Source: Hetaerina americana (Eukaryota > Arthropoda > Insecta > Odonata > Calopterygidae). From it: DNA of 64,000 bases. Numbering within the stretch: the stretch's first letter is position 1; each line of letters opens with the position of its first letter. The position numbers and the translations under genes were made by a program. This document shows positions 43,854 through 56,217 of this stretch, piece by piece. Location: NCBI GenBank assembly GCA_022747635.1, contig JAKTNV010000018.1, positions 5,021,813-5,085,812 on the forward strand, read 5' to 3'. The notes under the pieces were generated by a model. The model was given only the letters and a program-made list of their open reading frames with translations. It was not told the DNA's origin and ran no database searches.

Positions 43854-46320
43854 ATTTAAGAAAATTTTTGTCATGCAACCCGGGATTAGGATTACAGTAT
43901 TGCAGAGGTCCATCAATGCCCACCCATTCGTCAGTATACCACTACGATTAATTGTGCAAAAGGTCTAATTACTGAACCGTTTGGTATTATTTTCCGGGTA
44001 CTTGATCTTGTAGAAAGGTTTGAAATGTATAATTTTTTATGCATTTCCGAAGAGAAACAATAATGGTACTTCTTCGAAGGGAGGCTTCGCTGAGCGGGTT
44101 AATGTTAACACGGGCGTAGGATTTGAAGAGACAGCTAGAAATACTTTGAGATCACTTTTTCTTGCTTTATTTACAATTATAGAAAACATTACGCGACATT
44201 TGACGCACTCACGCCGACCCCTCCCCTCCCCCTCGCGATCTTATGCTAGTCTTAGCGGTTAGAGAGGCATCGATGGTTGGGGTCGGTGTTAAGTTCCGAT
44301 CCCGTGCGGGGAGAGGGAAGTCAGGGGTCCCGAGGTCTAAGATGGAAGGTGGTTGATCAGGGGAGATCTTGGGAGGTCGACACTAGCGTCTATGTGAAAA
44401 TGGAACGTACTACCTAGGTTGGCTGCGCAGTACTATTGGGCGCTAAATGCGGACGCCTCTCCCGAACGCTCTCGATCGGTGGCGATAACGGAACGCTTGT
44501 TCATTGGATTAAAGCGGAGGCCCCATTCGACGAAATTCGTGTGAGCACGACTCCCTCCCATTTGCTCCTTTCAACGTCGTAAAGAGTGCCTTCCCAGAGA
44601 ACATCTGTGCGATGGCAGTGCTATTTCGAGAGGAACAATGACGTGTGTCGCCTGCTAATAGTCATCGTTGGTTTACACCGACCAAACGTGTGGCGATTCA
44701 AATCAGAAAGGTGAATGAGAATTTGGCAGGAAGAGAGGTCCAAATATGACTTGAAGTCACCAATAAACCACCCACCTAATAAACTTGTTCGCAAAGTCCA
44801 CGTGGTCCCCATCTATTGATGTACGTACAGCTGCTGTCAGCCGGCGAGCGTATGAAGGGTAGCAAAGCGTTGACGACTGAATCAAATGCCACGACCGTCT
44901 GAACAATATAACTTTTCGCAATGGCTAGTTTCAAACCCATTAGTTCTCGCTCCCAATATGTCGAGGGGACCCCCCCCCCCGCTACCCTCTCCGCCCTTTG
45001 TGCCTGGACAGGGGGCACTCCAGAGGGCACTCACTGGTAGTAGCCCCGTGCCACCATCTCTCTTCTGCGATCTTCCGCTTGCAGGGCACCGCCCTCTCCG
45101 CTCGCCCCCCTCCCCCCTCTCTCTCTGTCCTCCGATGTGTCAATATCAATATCCAGGCCGTCCCGGAGGGCGTCCTCAGAATTCAGAGTTCGTCCCGGCA
45201 GGTTACCCCCTGCCACTGCCGAAACTTAACCGACCGCCTCCGCAAGTTGTTGTGCAGCAGGGGTGGGGGCCGTGGATGGGTGAGTGACACGCGCGGCGGG
45301 AGGGAGAGGACAAAAAGGACACTCTCGGACTTTATCGACCGTCTCTGATGCCCATCTCGTGGCGGGAGAGGCCGCTAATCAAGGAAGTGCGAAGGATGGC
45401 ACTCCCCGCGGAATCACCCTCGCTATATAAACATGCTATATATATAAGCAAGCGAAACTCACTCACTTTGAAAATTGCGGGGACGGGCCGTATAATTTAC
45501 GGAGCAGGTTATATTTACGGGTCACATTCACCCAATAAGGATTTGCGCATGAGCAGCCTAAGAGAATTTTAGGAAACCGAATATTTAGCGTTGGAATATT
45601 AAGGCGTCGCCGATTTAACAGAAGAAGACGTTGGCTCCTCATGTTTTCGCTACTCATGTTTTCAAACCTCAAGATGATTTCCCCTGTCGCGACGGATACG
45701 TGTGGTGCCCACTCTGACAGGCGCCATTCGTCTCTTGGTGCGTGGTCACGTTCGACAACAATCTGGGAGTGCTTGGCGCCTCCCTGCGGCGTTTTACGAG
45801 TTCTGTTTGTCGAAAACCGCCCCTGCGAAGAACACCTCCTTGTAGGCGAACTGTTGTAGGAGACCCCATGCAATGAACGATGGATATGATGACAGAATAC
45901 TGATGCGTTTATGGGTCGTATTGTATTAAATGGTCCATAAATTATCCAGTACGTCTTTAGCTAAAATTAAGTACATAGTATTATGTCGCGGAGGTCGTGC
46001 ACCGGGGACCATGAGACCTCAATCTCATCTTCGTTTGGGGGGAAAATAATGCGTGCGGTGACCGAATCGAAATAGTGAGTACGTGCGTGCGCTTCGCGTG
46101 CGAGTGATGCCGGAAGAGCCGGGTAAGCCGCCATGTCGCGGACCCGTGCTCAAGGAAATAGCAGTTTTTTTCCCTATTAACTGCGGTTTCAATTCGTTGC
46201 CTTTCTTTTCAGGTTGAATGGATGAACTATGCAGCGTAGAACTTTGACTTTCTGCTATACTACTCTGTCCAATAAATGTGCGTACTACTGCCATAAAAAC
46301 TTTCTTCTGCAAAATTTAGC
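43854..46320. other. No recognisable gene; GC-rich at 44.95-45.35 kb
   Basis: Contains C-rich sequence near 44,970-45,130 and frames rich in proline/arginine without domains. A weak tRNA-like boxed region sits around 44,235-44,310 (tagcggttagagaggc; aagttccgatcccg), too degenerate to call. Confidence 0.4.
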
Positions 46321-46990
46321 CTACATCGTTCTGTCCCCTTCAAAGTACTCTCCATACGTATGGCTATGCCATATATTTCTATTCCATTGTTTGAAGTACC
46401 CTTGGAAGTCCTCGACAGTTAGGCTTTTTTAGTTCATCGGTCCTTGCTTTATTGTGTCCAAATCTTCCCAGTTATGTCCCCTCTTCACATTTTGGCATTT
46501 TGGGAACAGGTAAAAGTCGCAGGGGGCGAGATCTGGCGAATAAGGTGGATGGCCAAGGATGGTAATTGAATTTTATGACAGAAACTGGCGAAAAATCAAT
46601 GCTGAATGTGACGGTACATTGTCATGTTGAAGGAATACATCCATAACGTTTGGTTAAAATAGTGTGCACTGTTGATTTTCCTAAATTCAGTTCATCAGCT
46701 ATCATTCGGACAGTTTTTCGACGATCTGTAAGAACAAGGGACCGCACACGATCAATTTTGTCGTCAACACAGGTGGTTGAAGGCCGTCCAGGCTTTGCAT
46801 CATCCGTGGCATCTTGTCGGCCATCTTTAAAACGCTCAATCCACTTGAAAACCGATTTTTTCCTCAGAGCATTATCATTGTAAACAGCGGTCAACATTTC
46901 ATTACTTTCTTGATGAATTTTACCGCTTTTCACCAACTAACCTGATGTTGATTCGTTGAGCCGTGATTGTTTCAATTTCTATTTTCGAAA
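46321..46990 (-). pseudogene. Mariner transposase with deleted middle
   Basis: The minus strand reads KIEIETITAQRINIR (about 46,985) and, after a frameshift, LVKSGKIHQESNEMLTAVYN, then KSVFKWIERFKDGRQDATDD, PGRPSTTCVDDKIDRVRS and TDRRKTVRMIADELNLGKST (helix-turn-helix region, to about 46,650). It then jumps directly to LQHDN (second catalytic Asp region) near 46,620. The following sequence, in shifted frames, gives PYSP-type and FYLFPKCQNVKRG segments and ends GEYFEGDRTM before TAG at 46,321. The section with the first catalytic Asp is missing. Inactive. I could not define the TIRs. Confidence 0.75.
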
Positions 46991-48879
46991 AATAGTAAAA
47001 ACGAGGACAACAGAAACTAATATAACTGGCACCATACGCAAAGCTCAACGATCCGCCAAGCACAGACGGCTCATTGGGTCTCATGCAACAAGCGCCGCTT
47101 GTGGGCGGGGCTATAGTCCGCGTCATGGCCACTATATTGGGCCAGTTCGCGCATTCATTGCACAGACCACGTATTCTGATTCATTCCTTATACTTCTGGT
47201 TTGTCACGTAATTCTGAATTGAATTTCTCCAACTTACAATTTGGTATGATTTCTTGAGAGGAATGGATTTCTTAAGAGGATCAGTCGATAGTTCCCCGTT
47301 TTATCCCCACATAAAATTCGGGCGTTTGTACGTGTCTTCTATTAACCTTTGAAACTCAATTAGCTATACAGATTTTAATGACAAATATTACTCTCGTTAT
47401 TTTTAAACTTTCAGAATAGATTCTTCTTAAAAGTATGTAGTTATTTTCTTTGAGATAAATAGGCATGCGTCGTAGATACATCTTAAGTATGCTGATTGCC
47501 TAGCTATTTCAAAAAAATGAAAAAAAATATTAATATTACCACTAATGACGGTCTAAGATGGTGCTACGATACGTCCCAATCTCCATCATTCGCGGTCATT
47601 CCAAGGTCTTCATCCTCTCCCTCTCATCGCCTTCTTTATTCCTCCTATTAAAGTTTTCCTCGGTTTATATCTTCTTTACCTTCCATCTGCGTAATACGCT
47701 ATTGGTATTATTCGGGATTCTCTCCATAATACGTCTCCATACCACCTAAAATGCCTTGTTCTTATGCCAAGGGCGTACCAAGAGAGGGAGAAGGGGGGGG
47801 GCAGCAGATGCACCCAAAAGCAAAACAAAGAGGCACTCACAGTTTTGGTTTTTGAATAATTAAGTGGCCCGACCACCAATCTCAACGGCAGGAAGAAGTA
47901 TGATGATACGGGCGATGGAAATTGGCAGGACGGACATGGGGCGAACGGATGAAGGAAAGTGGGAAGGGAGGGCTTTGGGGGTGATCGGCAGGGGTGGGAG
48001 TCGACGGGAGGAAGAAGGGTGTGCCCCCTGCTGGGCAGCGTTAAGGATTGGATTCGAGCTGGCACTAAGGAACCAAATGCATGCCGACTCGGGGGTTTCG
48101 AGTTTTAAATGAGGAGTCTCAGAGGGGGGAAGGGAGGCAATCATTAAATGATTAATGAAACACTGTTGAGGAATTTTAAATCGGTAATTTTCCACCAAAT
48201 ATTTTTTGGGGAAATTTCCAATTTTTAATAATCATGATACTACACCATATCACGCCTGAAACGGCTCTTTTAATTGCTAAGGAAGGCATTTCTAGGCACT
48301 GGAGGAGAGGCTAATGCAGAAGAAGGTTGAAATGAGGCGCGGTGATCGTGGATGCGAATATTGATACGGAGTATGGTGAACTACTTAACGTAGAAGGAGG
48401 GACAGAGTTTGCAGTTTATTTATAATTAATCTGAAAATAGCCATTTTTTGCCTTTAAATTGTATTCTAGACTCTGAAAATAGCAACAAATACAATTACAA
48501 ATACCCAAGACCTAAGTGGAGAAAACCAGGGAACGAACCCGCGACCTCTGGGTTGGCAGAAGGAGAAGGTACTCGCCACTACCGGGGATCAGCCAACTTG
48601 TATATTACACTGCATGATTCTCTTCCTATATGCAACCCATTAACGACACCGTTTAACCCCTTCATATATTTTTGTCCAACTTCTCAGAACCTCGTTCTGC
48701 TTCGATAAATTAATTTCCCATTGCATCTTTGATTGTGTACACGAAATTATTTTCTTAAGTCGTCGGGATTCAAGTCCCTTTACCTTTATTAAAGGTATCT
48801 TTAGGTCAAAGAGGAATGTTATCTTCGCTGGTTAGGTCTTATTTAGGATATTCTGTTATTGTGTGAGTTCCATATAAAG
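46991..48879. other. No recognisable gene
   Basis: Mostly AT-rich. A purine-rich block at 47,880-48,020 resembles the low-complexity stretches near other Penelope remnants. A possible B box in reverse (gaacgaacccgc, 48,532) lacks a convincing tRNA-like fold. Confidence 0.4.
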
Positions 48880-49215
48880 TTGGATTAATTGCCGAATTGG
48901 AACGTGTGCAGCAAAGAGGAGCTACGTTTGCAAAACGTTGTGATGATAAACTTAGTAGTATATACAAAATACTAGAGCAGCTAGGCTGGAAATCACTCAA
49001 TGGAGCGAAGGTTAAATTACCGATTGAAGCTCTTGTATAATTGGAAGTACTTTTATTTAGCAGTCATATTGAAAATATATTATTACCCCCATTATACTAC
49101 GGTAGGAGAGGTCATGTAAATAAAATTGAAGGGATCAAGTGTGGAACAGATCGATATAAGATGTCACTTTTTCCACGAACGAAAAGGGATCAGAATAAGA
49201 TTATTCGACCACGGT
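48880..49215 (+). pseudogene. C-terminal fragment of a jockey/CR1-type LINE
   Basis: One frame with a single internal stop reads IAELERVQQRGATFAKRC, ILEQLGWKSLNGAKVKLPIE, then stop, LLFSSHIENILLPPLYYGRR and DRYKMSLFPRTKRDQNKI. This follows the conserved tail of LINE reverse transcriptases (LExVQRRAARFV ... LxWxxLxxRR ... YxxSFFPRTIxxWN). The catalytic domain is not present upstream. Confidence 0.7.
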
Positions 49216-49959
49216 AGGGTCATGTTCGGGTAAAAATTAGTCTGGTGTGTATTCACTCCCTGCCACCCACTCCAGCGGTGTCTTGCAGGTTTTAAAATAC
49301 TACTATTATGGTGCGTCCACTTTGCTTAGTCTGTGTAAAATCTTCATATCCTCCCTCTCGGTTTTTCACCACGTTATAGTAATAGTTTCTCTTCTCTGTT
49401 TATGTATTTCATACTCCCCCACCCACAAACTCTCCAAATGGCTCGCGAAAGAGTAAAAAGCCCCGTTTTTGACCCCGTTGAAACACCTAAGGGGTCATAA
49501 CCTTTATAAACTGAATCGAACACTTACGATACTTAAAACGCTCCCCAAGATGAAATTTAGGCTTCTTTCGATGAGAAATAATGATTTCCCAGCGTTCCTT
49601 TAATGACAGCGCTAGGGAACATATCAATAACTAACCTAAACTAAACATATGTCCCTGAAAAACAAATTAATCACCTCATGCCTCACAAATCTTCCATGGG
49701 CGCAACAAAGTTTGTGTAAACAAATTTTTATCAAAATACTACGCACAAACAAACACAAGGTAAGGCTAGGCAAACGCTTCACCTTGATTTGTGGCCAAAT
49801 ATTTTTACGCTATTGGGAAAGAAAATTTGCAGAATTCTCTTCACTTATTTTTCCCAAAACACGACTACCAATCTCAGATGTAATATTTCCTTTTCTGTTA
49901 TAATTAATAAAAGTAATTATAACATTGACGACGTTGTAGACGGTTTAAATAGCATACAC
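49216..49959. other. No recognisable gene
   Basis: AT-rich sequence without motif, upstream of a 5'-truncated LINE. Confidence 0.45.
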
Positions 49960-51056
49960 GGCACACGCACTCACGATCACATTGGAGTAATTAAATCGCT
50001 AATCGAGAGGAATATAGAATACAACCAGGACGTATTTGTCTGTTTCATAGATTTCGAAAAGAGGTTTGATAGAGTGAATTGGGAATATCTAATGAGTATA
50101 TTGAAGAAAATAGGAATAGATTGGAGGGAAAGGAGGCTTATCCGCAACCTATACATGTCTCAGACTGCTCAGGTGCGAGTGGGGCCGGAGAGTCCGGTTG
50201 GGCAGTGTTAGGAAGAGGTGTAAGGCAGGGTTGCCCATTATCACCGGTGCTGTTCAAGGTGTATGCGGAGGAAATGATTGAAGAGGCTTGGGAAGAACTG
50301 GAGGTAGGAATGAAAGTGGGCGGGGAATTGGTAACATCAGTTAGGTGTGTGGATGACAAAGCTTTAGTTTGTCAGTCAGCCAAGGAGTTGCAAGCATTCC
50401 TTGTGTGAATTGGAAATTCAGTGTGACAGGTATGGGATGAGAATCAATTTTAATAAAACAAAGGTTATACAATTTTCTAGAAGGAAAAAGGCTATGCTAA
50501 ACATTATAATAGGAGGGCAAAAACTAGAGCAGGTAGAACAGTTTACGTATCTCGGTAGTGTTTTGGACCAACACGGCCAAAGTAGTAGGGAGGTAAGGGG
50601 AATACTTGCGCTAGGCAAAGAGGCTTTCACAAGGAGGAGGGAGTTAATGAGAGGGACGTTGAGTAAGGATATTGAGGAAAGACTTGTAAAAACTTTGATA
50701 TGGAGCGTAGCTATGTACGGCGCGGAAATGTGGTCACTGAAGCAGGAGGATAGACGTAGACTGGAGAAATTTGAAATGTGGGTGTAAAGAAGAATGGAGA
50801 AGGTGAAATGGACCGAAAGGAAAACAAACGAGGAAGTACTTGGTATGGTGAGCGAAGGGGTTTGTGGGGAGAAATGGGGCAGGAAAAGGATAGGGATGTT
50901 GGACGGGATGAAGGGAGGTAGGAAGTACTCAAAGATGAAGAGGGACTTGATGTAGAGTAGGTTGCTGTATTGTGCTTTGTAGGAATGACGAAATATTAAT
51001 TGGGAGTTGTGTTCATCCAAAACCTATCTTGACCGGTAGATTACTTTAAAAAAATA
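49960..51056 (+). mobile_element. RTE-like LINE, copy 2 (5'-truncated)
   Basis: Only the C-terminal RT part and the 3' UTR are present. This is typical of LINE copies made by incomplete reverse transcription. The 3' end shares ACCGGTAGATTACTTTAAA with copy 1 at 8.67 kb and ends in an A run at about 51,045-51,053. Confidence 0.83.
49990..50955 (+). pseudogene. RTE-like reverse transcriptase, partial and mutated
   Basis: The sequence runs parallel to copy 1: SLIERNIEYNQDVFVCFIDF, EKRFDRVNWEYLMSILKKIG (Ala-to-Arg change in the EKAFD motif), then a frameshift near 50,200, GRGVRQGCPLSPVLFKVYAE, and RCVDDKALVCQSAKEL, where the catalytic YADD motif has become CVDD. After another frameshift near 50,400 it continues FTYLGSVLDQHGQSS and AMYGAEMWSL, then a stop at 50,785. 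The tail RIGMLDGMKGGRKYSKMKRD ends at TAG 50,953-50,955 and shows where copy 1's third stop replaced Met. Inactive. Confidence 0.83.
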
Positions 51057-51118
51057 CTGCACACATATTAGTATGAAGAGTAACAAAATGACGCCCTTCC
51101 TTTTTTAGGCATACTTAT

Positions 51119-51883
51119 GAGGCCTGTCCAGAAAGTAATCTCGTGATGCCATAAAATATACACAGATATTGGTGTAATAAATTTATTATTTTCATCTCGA
51201 AACTAAATATCTTTATTAATCTACACGTATTCGATTAACAGATTTAAGCATTTATCATATCTCTGAATTAGTTTTCAAATTCCTTCAGCTTATAAATTCT
51301 GTAGCGCCTGAGATCGCAGCCAACAGACGCCGGCATTACTTGAAGATCCTCATCGAGGCGAGCGCAAAACATGTATTAGTCTAACTTTTAAGTCGTATTT
51401 TCATGCAACAGTGTCGTAGAAATCTGTGGAAAATTTTCTTAATATCTCTGATATCGAAAAACGCCAGTTTTCACGACCTTTTTCATTAATTTTCAGGTAC
51501 AATTCATTATTCACCACGACCACAGACCGGCGGCCACTTCTATTTCATCAGGGACATTTGTCCGTTGACTCTTAAACGAATAACAACACTGACGCACAAC
51601 TCTCGTCCCCCATTACATTGGGTCCGTACGGAGCATAAATTTCCCAATGATGAATGCCAGTAGCTTTGAAGTTTTTTATCACTGGACGAAATTAACTTTT
51701 GGCGGGAATTCCTATTGTATTAAACATTTTTGATTCGCTATTGTAAACAAACGACAGGCGGCCTGACCTTTCAACCACTGCAAGTCGTGGCGCACTCACC
51801 TCCTGCGCACGTCAACGCAGCGACCATTTGACCCTCTCCACTAAGGCCCACGAAAACGGAGGTTTCTTTCTGGATATCCTTCG
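51119..51883 (-). mobile_element. Internally deleted mariner derivative, copy 2 (765 bp)
   Basis: It aligns along its full length with the element at 21,399-22,203: left end gaggcctgtccagaaagtaa, right end (complement) cgaaggatatccagaaagaa, and the same order of helix-turn-helix sequence then C-terminal sequence with no catalytic core. Coding remains are more decayed than in copy 1. The left end is preceded by TT/TA-like sequence, and the right-hand TA is lost (reads GC). Confidence 0.72.
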
Positions 51884-52349
51884 TGCTTTGAAGACCAGGG
51901 CATATTAGATTTCGAGGTGTGCAGAATAAATATGCTGACAGTTGCATCAAATCAGACTCACAACATCGCTTTCTACGGGAAATGACGTCTTTCAATTTCG
52001 TTAAAAATAGGTTACTCGTAGTGCCCCTAAAAACAACGCCACATTACCCAACTCAAACGCATTAAACGAATATGAGGGGAGGAGAAGCATGGTCCCACTT
52101 CCTACAGATGCAATCGCGGGGTATCCTTCGTGGCGACTGACCTCTCCACGATCGATCTCTTTCCAATTGAGTGCATACCACTTCCCTGCGTGTAGTTGGT
52201 CACCAAGTTGACCGTAATATCGGCAGAGGTGCTGGTCTCCTCGCTGTAGTCATATTGCATTAGGAATTTTTCTTACACAACTACAGAAACCTTCGTCTGA
52301 GATATATAGAAACGGAATTTTTCTTCCTACAAAGCGTGACGACCGGATG
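51884..52349. other. No recognisable gene
   Basis: Spacer without recognised motif. Confidence 0.4.
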
Positions 52350-52395
52350 AACAGTTATGTAGGTGAAGGTACAGACCTTCACCTACATAACTGTT
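52350..52395. repeat. Perfect 21-bp inverted repeat (hairpin)
   Basis: The arms 52,350-52,370 and 52,375-52,395 (right arm begins accttcacctacataactgt) are exact reverse complements around a 4-nt spacer, acag. Pairing extends outward a few bases (atga/tcat) with a one-base bulge. No coding context. Confidence 0.93.
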
Positions 52396-53469
52396 TCATG
52401 TTTTTCCATCTTCTGACACTTTCACCGTCACCTCTCAAGATCTTTTTAGATGTTAGTGTTTCTCCTCTAAAATCATAAATCCAACGTTTTATTCCGTTCA
52501 CTTGTACTCTATTAACGACCAAGACAACATTAGCGGGAGAAAGAGAAAAAGGGGCGTGATTTACAAACTGCCTCTCCCGTGTTCTCCTGCATCGCTGCTC
52601 GCTGTCGTTTCCCCAGTGCCCTCCAAGTGCGCGCAATTGCTGTAATGAATTCGATTCCACTGGCATATCATGACCACGCGGGTCTTGCGCATCGGACGGC
52701 CGCAGATCTGCGCCATGTTTGATGTCAGCAACCCGATTCCGTCCCTGACCGCCGAGCTCTTCGGCAATAGTTGAACGGCGACGGAATCCGATCGGGGCTA
52801 GGTTTTCGAAGTTTTGCCCTCATGGGGCAATCCCTCGTCGGCACGGCGAATGTACCACACGCGAAGGTACCAGGTCGCCATCTCCAACTCCTTTGACACG
52901 AAACCCTGCCACTCTCAATGTAGCCGAACTAAACTGATAACAAATAGAACTGGACCCTAGAAGTGTGACATCTTTTCCATAATGCAATTCCCACGCTATT
53001 CAGACGGTTCCTCTTTAAATCTTTCCAAGTCCACCCCATTCGTCCATCTCGCGTTCCTTCCAACTTTGTGCTTCATTCTCATTCTCTTTCTATTCCTTCT
53101 TCTTTTCAGTGGATTTATGCGGCGTTTCAATTGGCTAAAAACAGCGTAATCAATCGCATCGGCCAAAAACTCAATTACGGCCAAATGGAGTTGACGACCG
53201 AGTATTCGCTCCCCCCAACCCCTTTCGAGAGTGCTCTCCGTGGGAAGTGTTTATTCCTGAGTATCCAAACACCGCAATCATCCAAGCCATTTTTTATTCC
53301 GGAATGAGGGAAATATTTGAATTTCGTAAACAATATTTTTTTCACTTCACATTTTTTTAAGGTTTGCATTTTATTTGGAGGAATATTAATTAAAATAATA
53401 TGGTTTTTAAGTTAAAAAAAACGAATATTGACATGAAAATATGTTGAAAATACCGGGATGAGTTTCGGA
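52396..53469. other. No recognisable gene
   Basis: Part of 52,560-52,880 is GC-rich. The remaining frames lack domains. Confidence 0.4.
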
Positions 53470-54020
53470 AAATTTGATTCATTTCAGATATTGCTACAAG
53501 GCCTCAGAATTCTTCAAAGTGTATCCCTTGAGAGTGTCGACACACACTTATGTCATTTGTTTTTTCCACGACTCCAAGGCTCCATCGTAGGCGTACTCCA
53601 GAATGTCCTTTAGGATACGCGTGTAAGCTTCTTTAACGGCTTGACTTTGGGTCCCATGATGGTGTCATTTGAAGGAGGATTTCACTTTAGGGAATAGGAA
53701 ATAGGTTGCTAGTGCCAAATCGGGACTTAAGGGGTATTGGGAAAGCGTAACGATACCGTGGCAGAAGGTATTCGCAAGCAGGCACTTGACTCTGCTCTCT
53801 TCGGGAGAACGACTTTAACATAGGTCTTTCGCATCGCCATACTATGTTCATTGATCATGGTTCTCACCGTCACCGTATCAGTTCCAAATCAATCTGCGAT
53901 CATGCGAACCCTTAACCGAAACGATCTGAATTCAGCACTTCACGTGCACGTAATCGTCGATTCTTGACGTCGACGGCCGTCCGATGTGGGGCTCGTTGCA
54001 GTGCAATTGGTGACATGCTT
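53470..54020 (-). pseudogene. Mariner transposase remains with large internal deletion
   Basis: The minus strand reads SPIALQRAPHRTAVDVKNRR (about 54,010, helix-turn-helix region). After stops and frame changes the C-terminal half reads LSQYPLSPDLALATYFLFPK (third catalytic region, usually YSPDLAPxDFFLFP, with the catalytic Asp replaced by Thr), then QAVKEAYTRILKDILEYAYD and VDTLKGYTLKNSEAL. The 3' end (53,465-53,525) matches the isolated tail at 25,185-25,255. Inactive. Confidence 0.68.
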
Positions 54021-54652
54021 TAATCCTTGAAAACTTCGTGAATCAACCCAATTTTCCCGCATCCGATTTCTCCCGAGTCCAAAATAAAATTTGATGGTGT
54101 GCCGCTATTCAATCGTTCGCCGCATGTCACCGAGTAACTCGACAGGAGTCCACTAAAAACACGGCCTAGCCTAAACGAGCGCTCGCGGGCGATTGGCGAT
54201 TGGCGCTCGTTGTAAGTCAGACCGTCCTCCACCGAGCATGCGCCGTGCGAGCGCACTCCAACGCGCAGTTACTTCAGGAAAAAATTCTTCCCGATTCCTT
54301 TTATACAAATTTTGTATAAGTTCCTGAATTCATAGCCCGTAATTTCCATGATTCTCACTGCCTTTGGTTAAACTCATGCCCTCTTGTTGTCATATATGAT
54401 CTCCCAAACACTCTTGACAGCACGAAAGCACGTGGTTCTACGGAAACTTATATTGCCGACATTTCTGGGAAATTAGGTGTTAGAGAAGCGCAGATTTCCT
54501 CCTACTTGCGGGTGCAATTTCATTCAAGTGGACCGCAGAGGCAAATGGCCGATCTCTTCTCCCACCTCGCCCAGTCCTCGAGGCGGAAAATCGGCTTCGC
54601 AGTGGTCGTATTCAGCTATACACTTTTGACGTGGATGTAATCATAGTATTTA
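54021..54652. other. No recognisable gene
   Basis: 54,120-54,260 is GC-rich, with frames that have no domain. The rest is spacer up to the next mariner. Confidence 0.4.
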
Positions 54653-55943
54653 CGAGGTCTCTTCCATTAGTATCGCGAGTTATGAATTTTCGCGGGTTAA
54701 GTAATTTGATTTTTGATTATTTTGTGGCATTATGTTGGTGTTTATGCCTCTCTCAGTTATGCCGAAAAGTTCGGCCATTTTGAATGTTCCGTTAATTGTT
54801 GACAGCTATTTTGCTTGGACGTGTTTTGGCTTGTCCTAGATTTTTGCCTGTTCCAAAAAATGGATCAAAGAATTTGTATCAAATTTTGAGTGAAAAACGA
54901 AATTAAGTGCGTGGACGTATTCCGAATGTTCAGTGTGGCATATGGAGAAACTACCTTGGACCAAAGCAACGTTTATTGGGGGTAAAAAATGTTCTCAGAG
55001 AGCCGAGAAGATTTGAAGGACGAAGAGCGTGCCGGACGCCCAAGCACGTCAAAAAAAAAAACGAAAACATTGATGGAGTGAAGAAAATAGCATTGGCCAA
55101 TCGTCGAATCACCGTTAGAGAAGTTTATGAGGACTAAACATATCGATTGGCTCGTGCCATTACCAATGATTTAGGCATGACACGGGTCGCCACGAAAATT
55201 GTACCAAAATTGCTCAATTTTGACCAAAAACAACAACGCAGTAACATTGCTAATGACTCTGTCTACGATGACTCAAATTTGCTCCAGAGGGTCATAACTG
55301 GTGACGAATCATGGGTTTGTGGCTATGAGATGGAAACCTAAGCTCAATCATCCCAATGGAAACTGCAGCACGAGCAAAGATCGGTCGAATGAGAAAGTTT
55401 TATATACAGTTTTCTTTGATTGCAGGGTCGTGGTGCATCATCAGCTCTTTCCACAGGGTACAATGGTAAATAAGAAATATTATCTGCGAGTTATGCGCAA
55501 TTTGCGCGAAGCCATCTGCCAAGCAACCCGCACGGATTTGCGAAAGAACAGAAATTGGCTTTTGCACCATGACAACGCCCCTGCTCACAAATCATTACTT
55601 GTGCGCTGCAAATATTTGGCCAAAAACAACACACTAATGATGCCGCAGCCACCGTATTCCCCAGATCTGTCCCAGTGAACTTTTCTTGTTCCCGAAACTG
55701 AAGAGGCCAATGAAAGGACGACGCTACGCTACGATTGACGAGATAAAGACTGCATGGAAGGAGGAGCTGAACAAAATCACAAAAAAATATTTTTGAAATG
55801 CTTCGATGATTGGAAAAAACGTTGGCGCAAGTGTATAATATCTAATGGGGATTACTTTGAAGGGGACAAAATAGATATTCATGAATTAATGAATATTTTT
55901 TTGAAAAAACACAAAAGTCGTGATACTTTTTGAACAGACCTCG
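54653..55943 (+). mobile_element. Decayed mariner with TIRs and TA duplication
   Basis: The left end cgaggtctcttccattagta and the complement of the right end cgaggtctgttcaaaaagta are similar inverted repeats. TA lies outside both (54,651-54,652 and 55,944-55,945). The interior is a frameshifted transposase on the plus strand. The right TIR resembles the end of the mariner at 63,443, so the two are related. Confidence 0.82.
54860..55911 (+). pseudogene. Mariner transposase with frameshifts and stops
   Basis: The start MDQRICIKF is at ATG 54,860. Through several frameshifts it continues FRMFSVAYGETTLDQSNVY, ERAGRPSTSKK, then KIALANRRITVREVYED, AITNDLGMTRVATKIVPKLL (WVPHEL-type linker as KIVPKLL), and VITGDESWVCGYEMET with the first catalytic Asp (55,296 onward). 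After a shift come VFFDCRVVVHHQLFPQGTMV and LLHHDNAPAHKSLLVR with the second catalytic Asp (about 55,560). PPYSPDLSQ then breaks at a stop where APxD, the third catalytic residue, should be. The C-terminus is readable as ISNGDYFEGDK near 55,838-55,870. Inactive. Confidence 0.83.
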
Positions 55944-55945
55944 TA

Positions 55946-56217
55946 TGCATTGTCTAAATTGAGAAATCATCCATTCATTGATACCTTTGCTGCATTGAAC
56001 TATTTCTTCAGCTTTTTTGTAATAATAATATAACAATAATAATTTTATTTCCCCAATTGACAAGCACATAGTATGGTACAGAATATCATACAATTATGTA
56101 ATCGTATAGGCTACGCCAAGAAGTACAGTAACTGGATTACTAGCCAGAAAAAAGAAAAATAAAATAAAATTACACCTACACACATAGATAAGGATTTACA
56201 CAATATAAAATTCAAAA
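55946..56217. other. AT-rich spacer
   Basis: Contains ATA/ATT runs (56,025-56,050). It may include the 3' untranslated end of the LINE fragment on the minus strand that follows. Confidence 0.4.

Noticed and set aside
44230..44330. tRNA-like gene
   Set aside because: A- and B-box-like strings are present but spacing and stems do not give a cloverleaf.
48505..48600. tRNA-derived SINE on the minus strand
   Set aside because: Only a B-box-like string (gggttcgttccc) is visible. There is no A box, fold or duplication.
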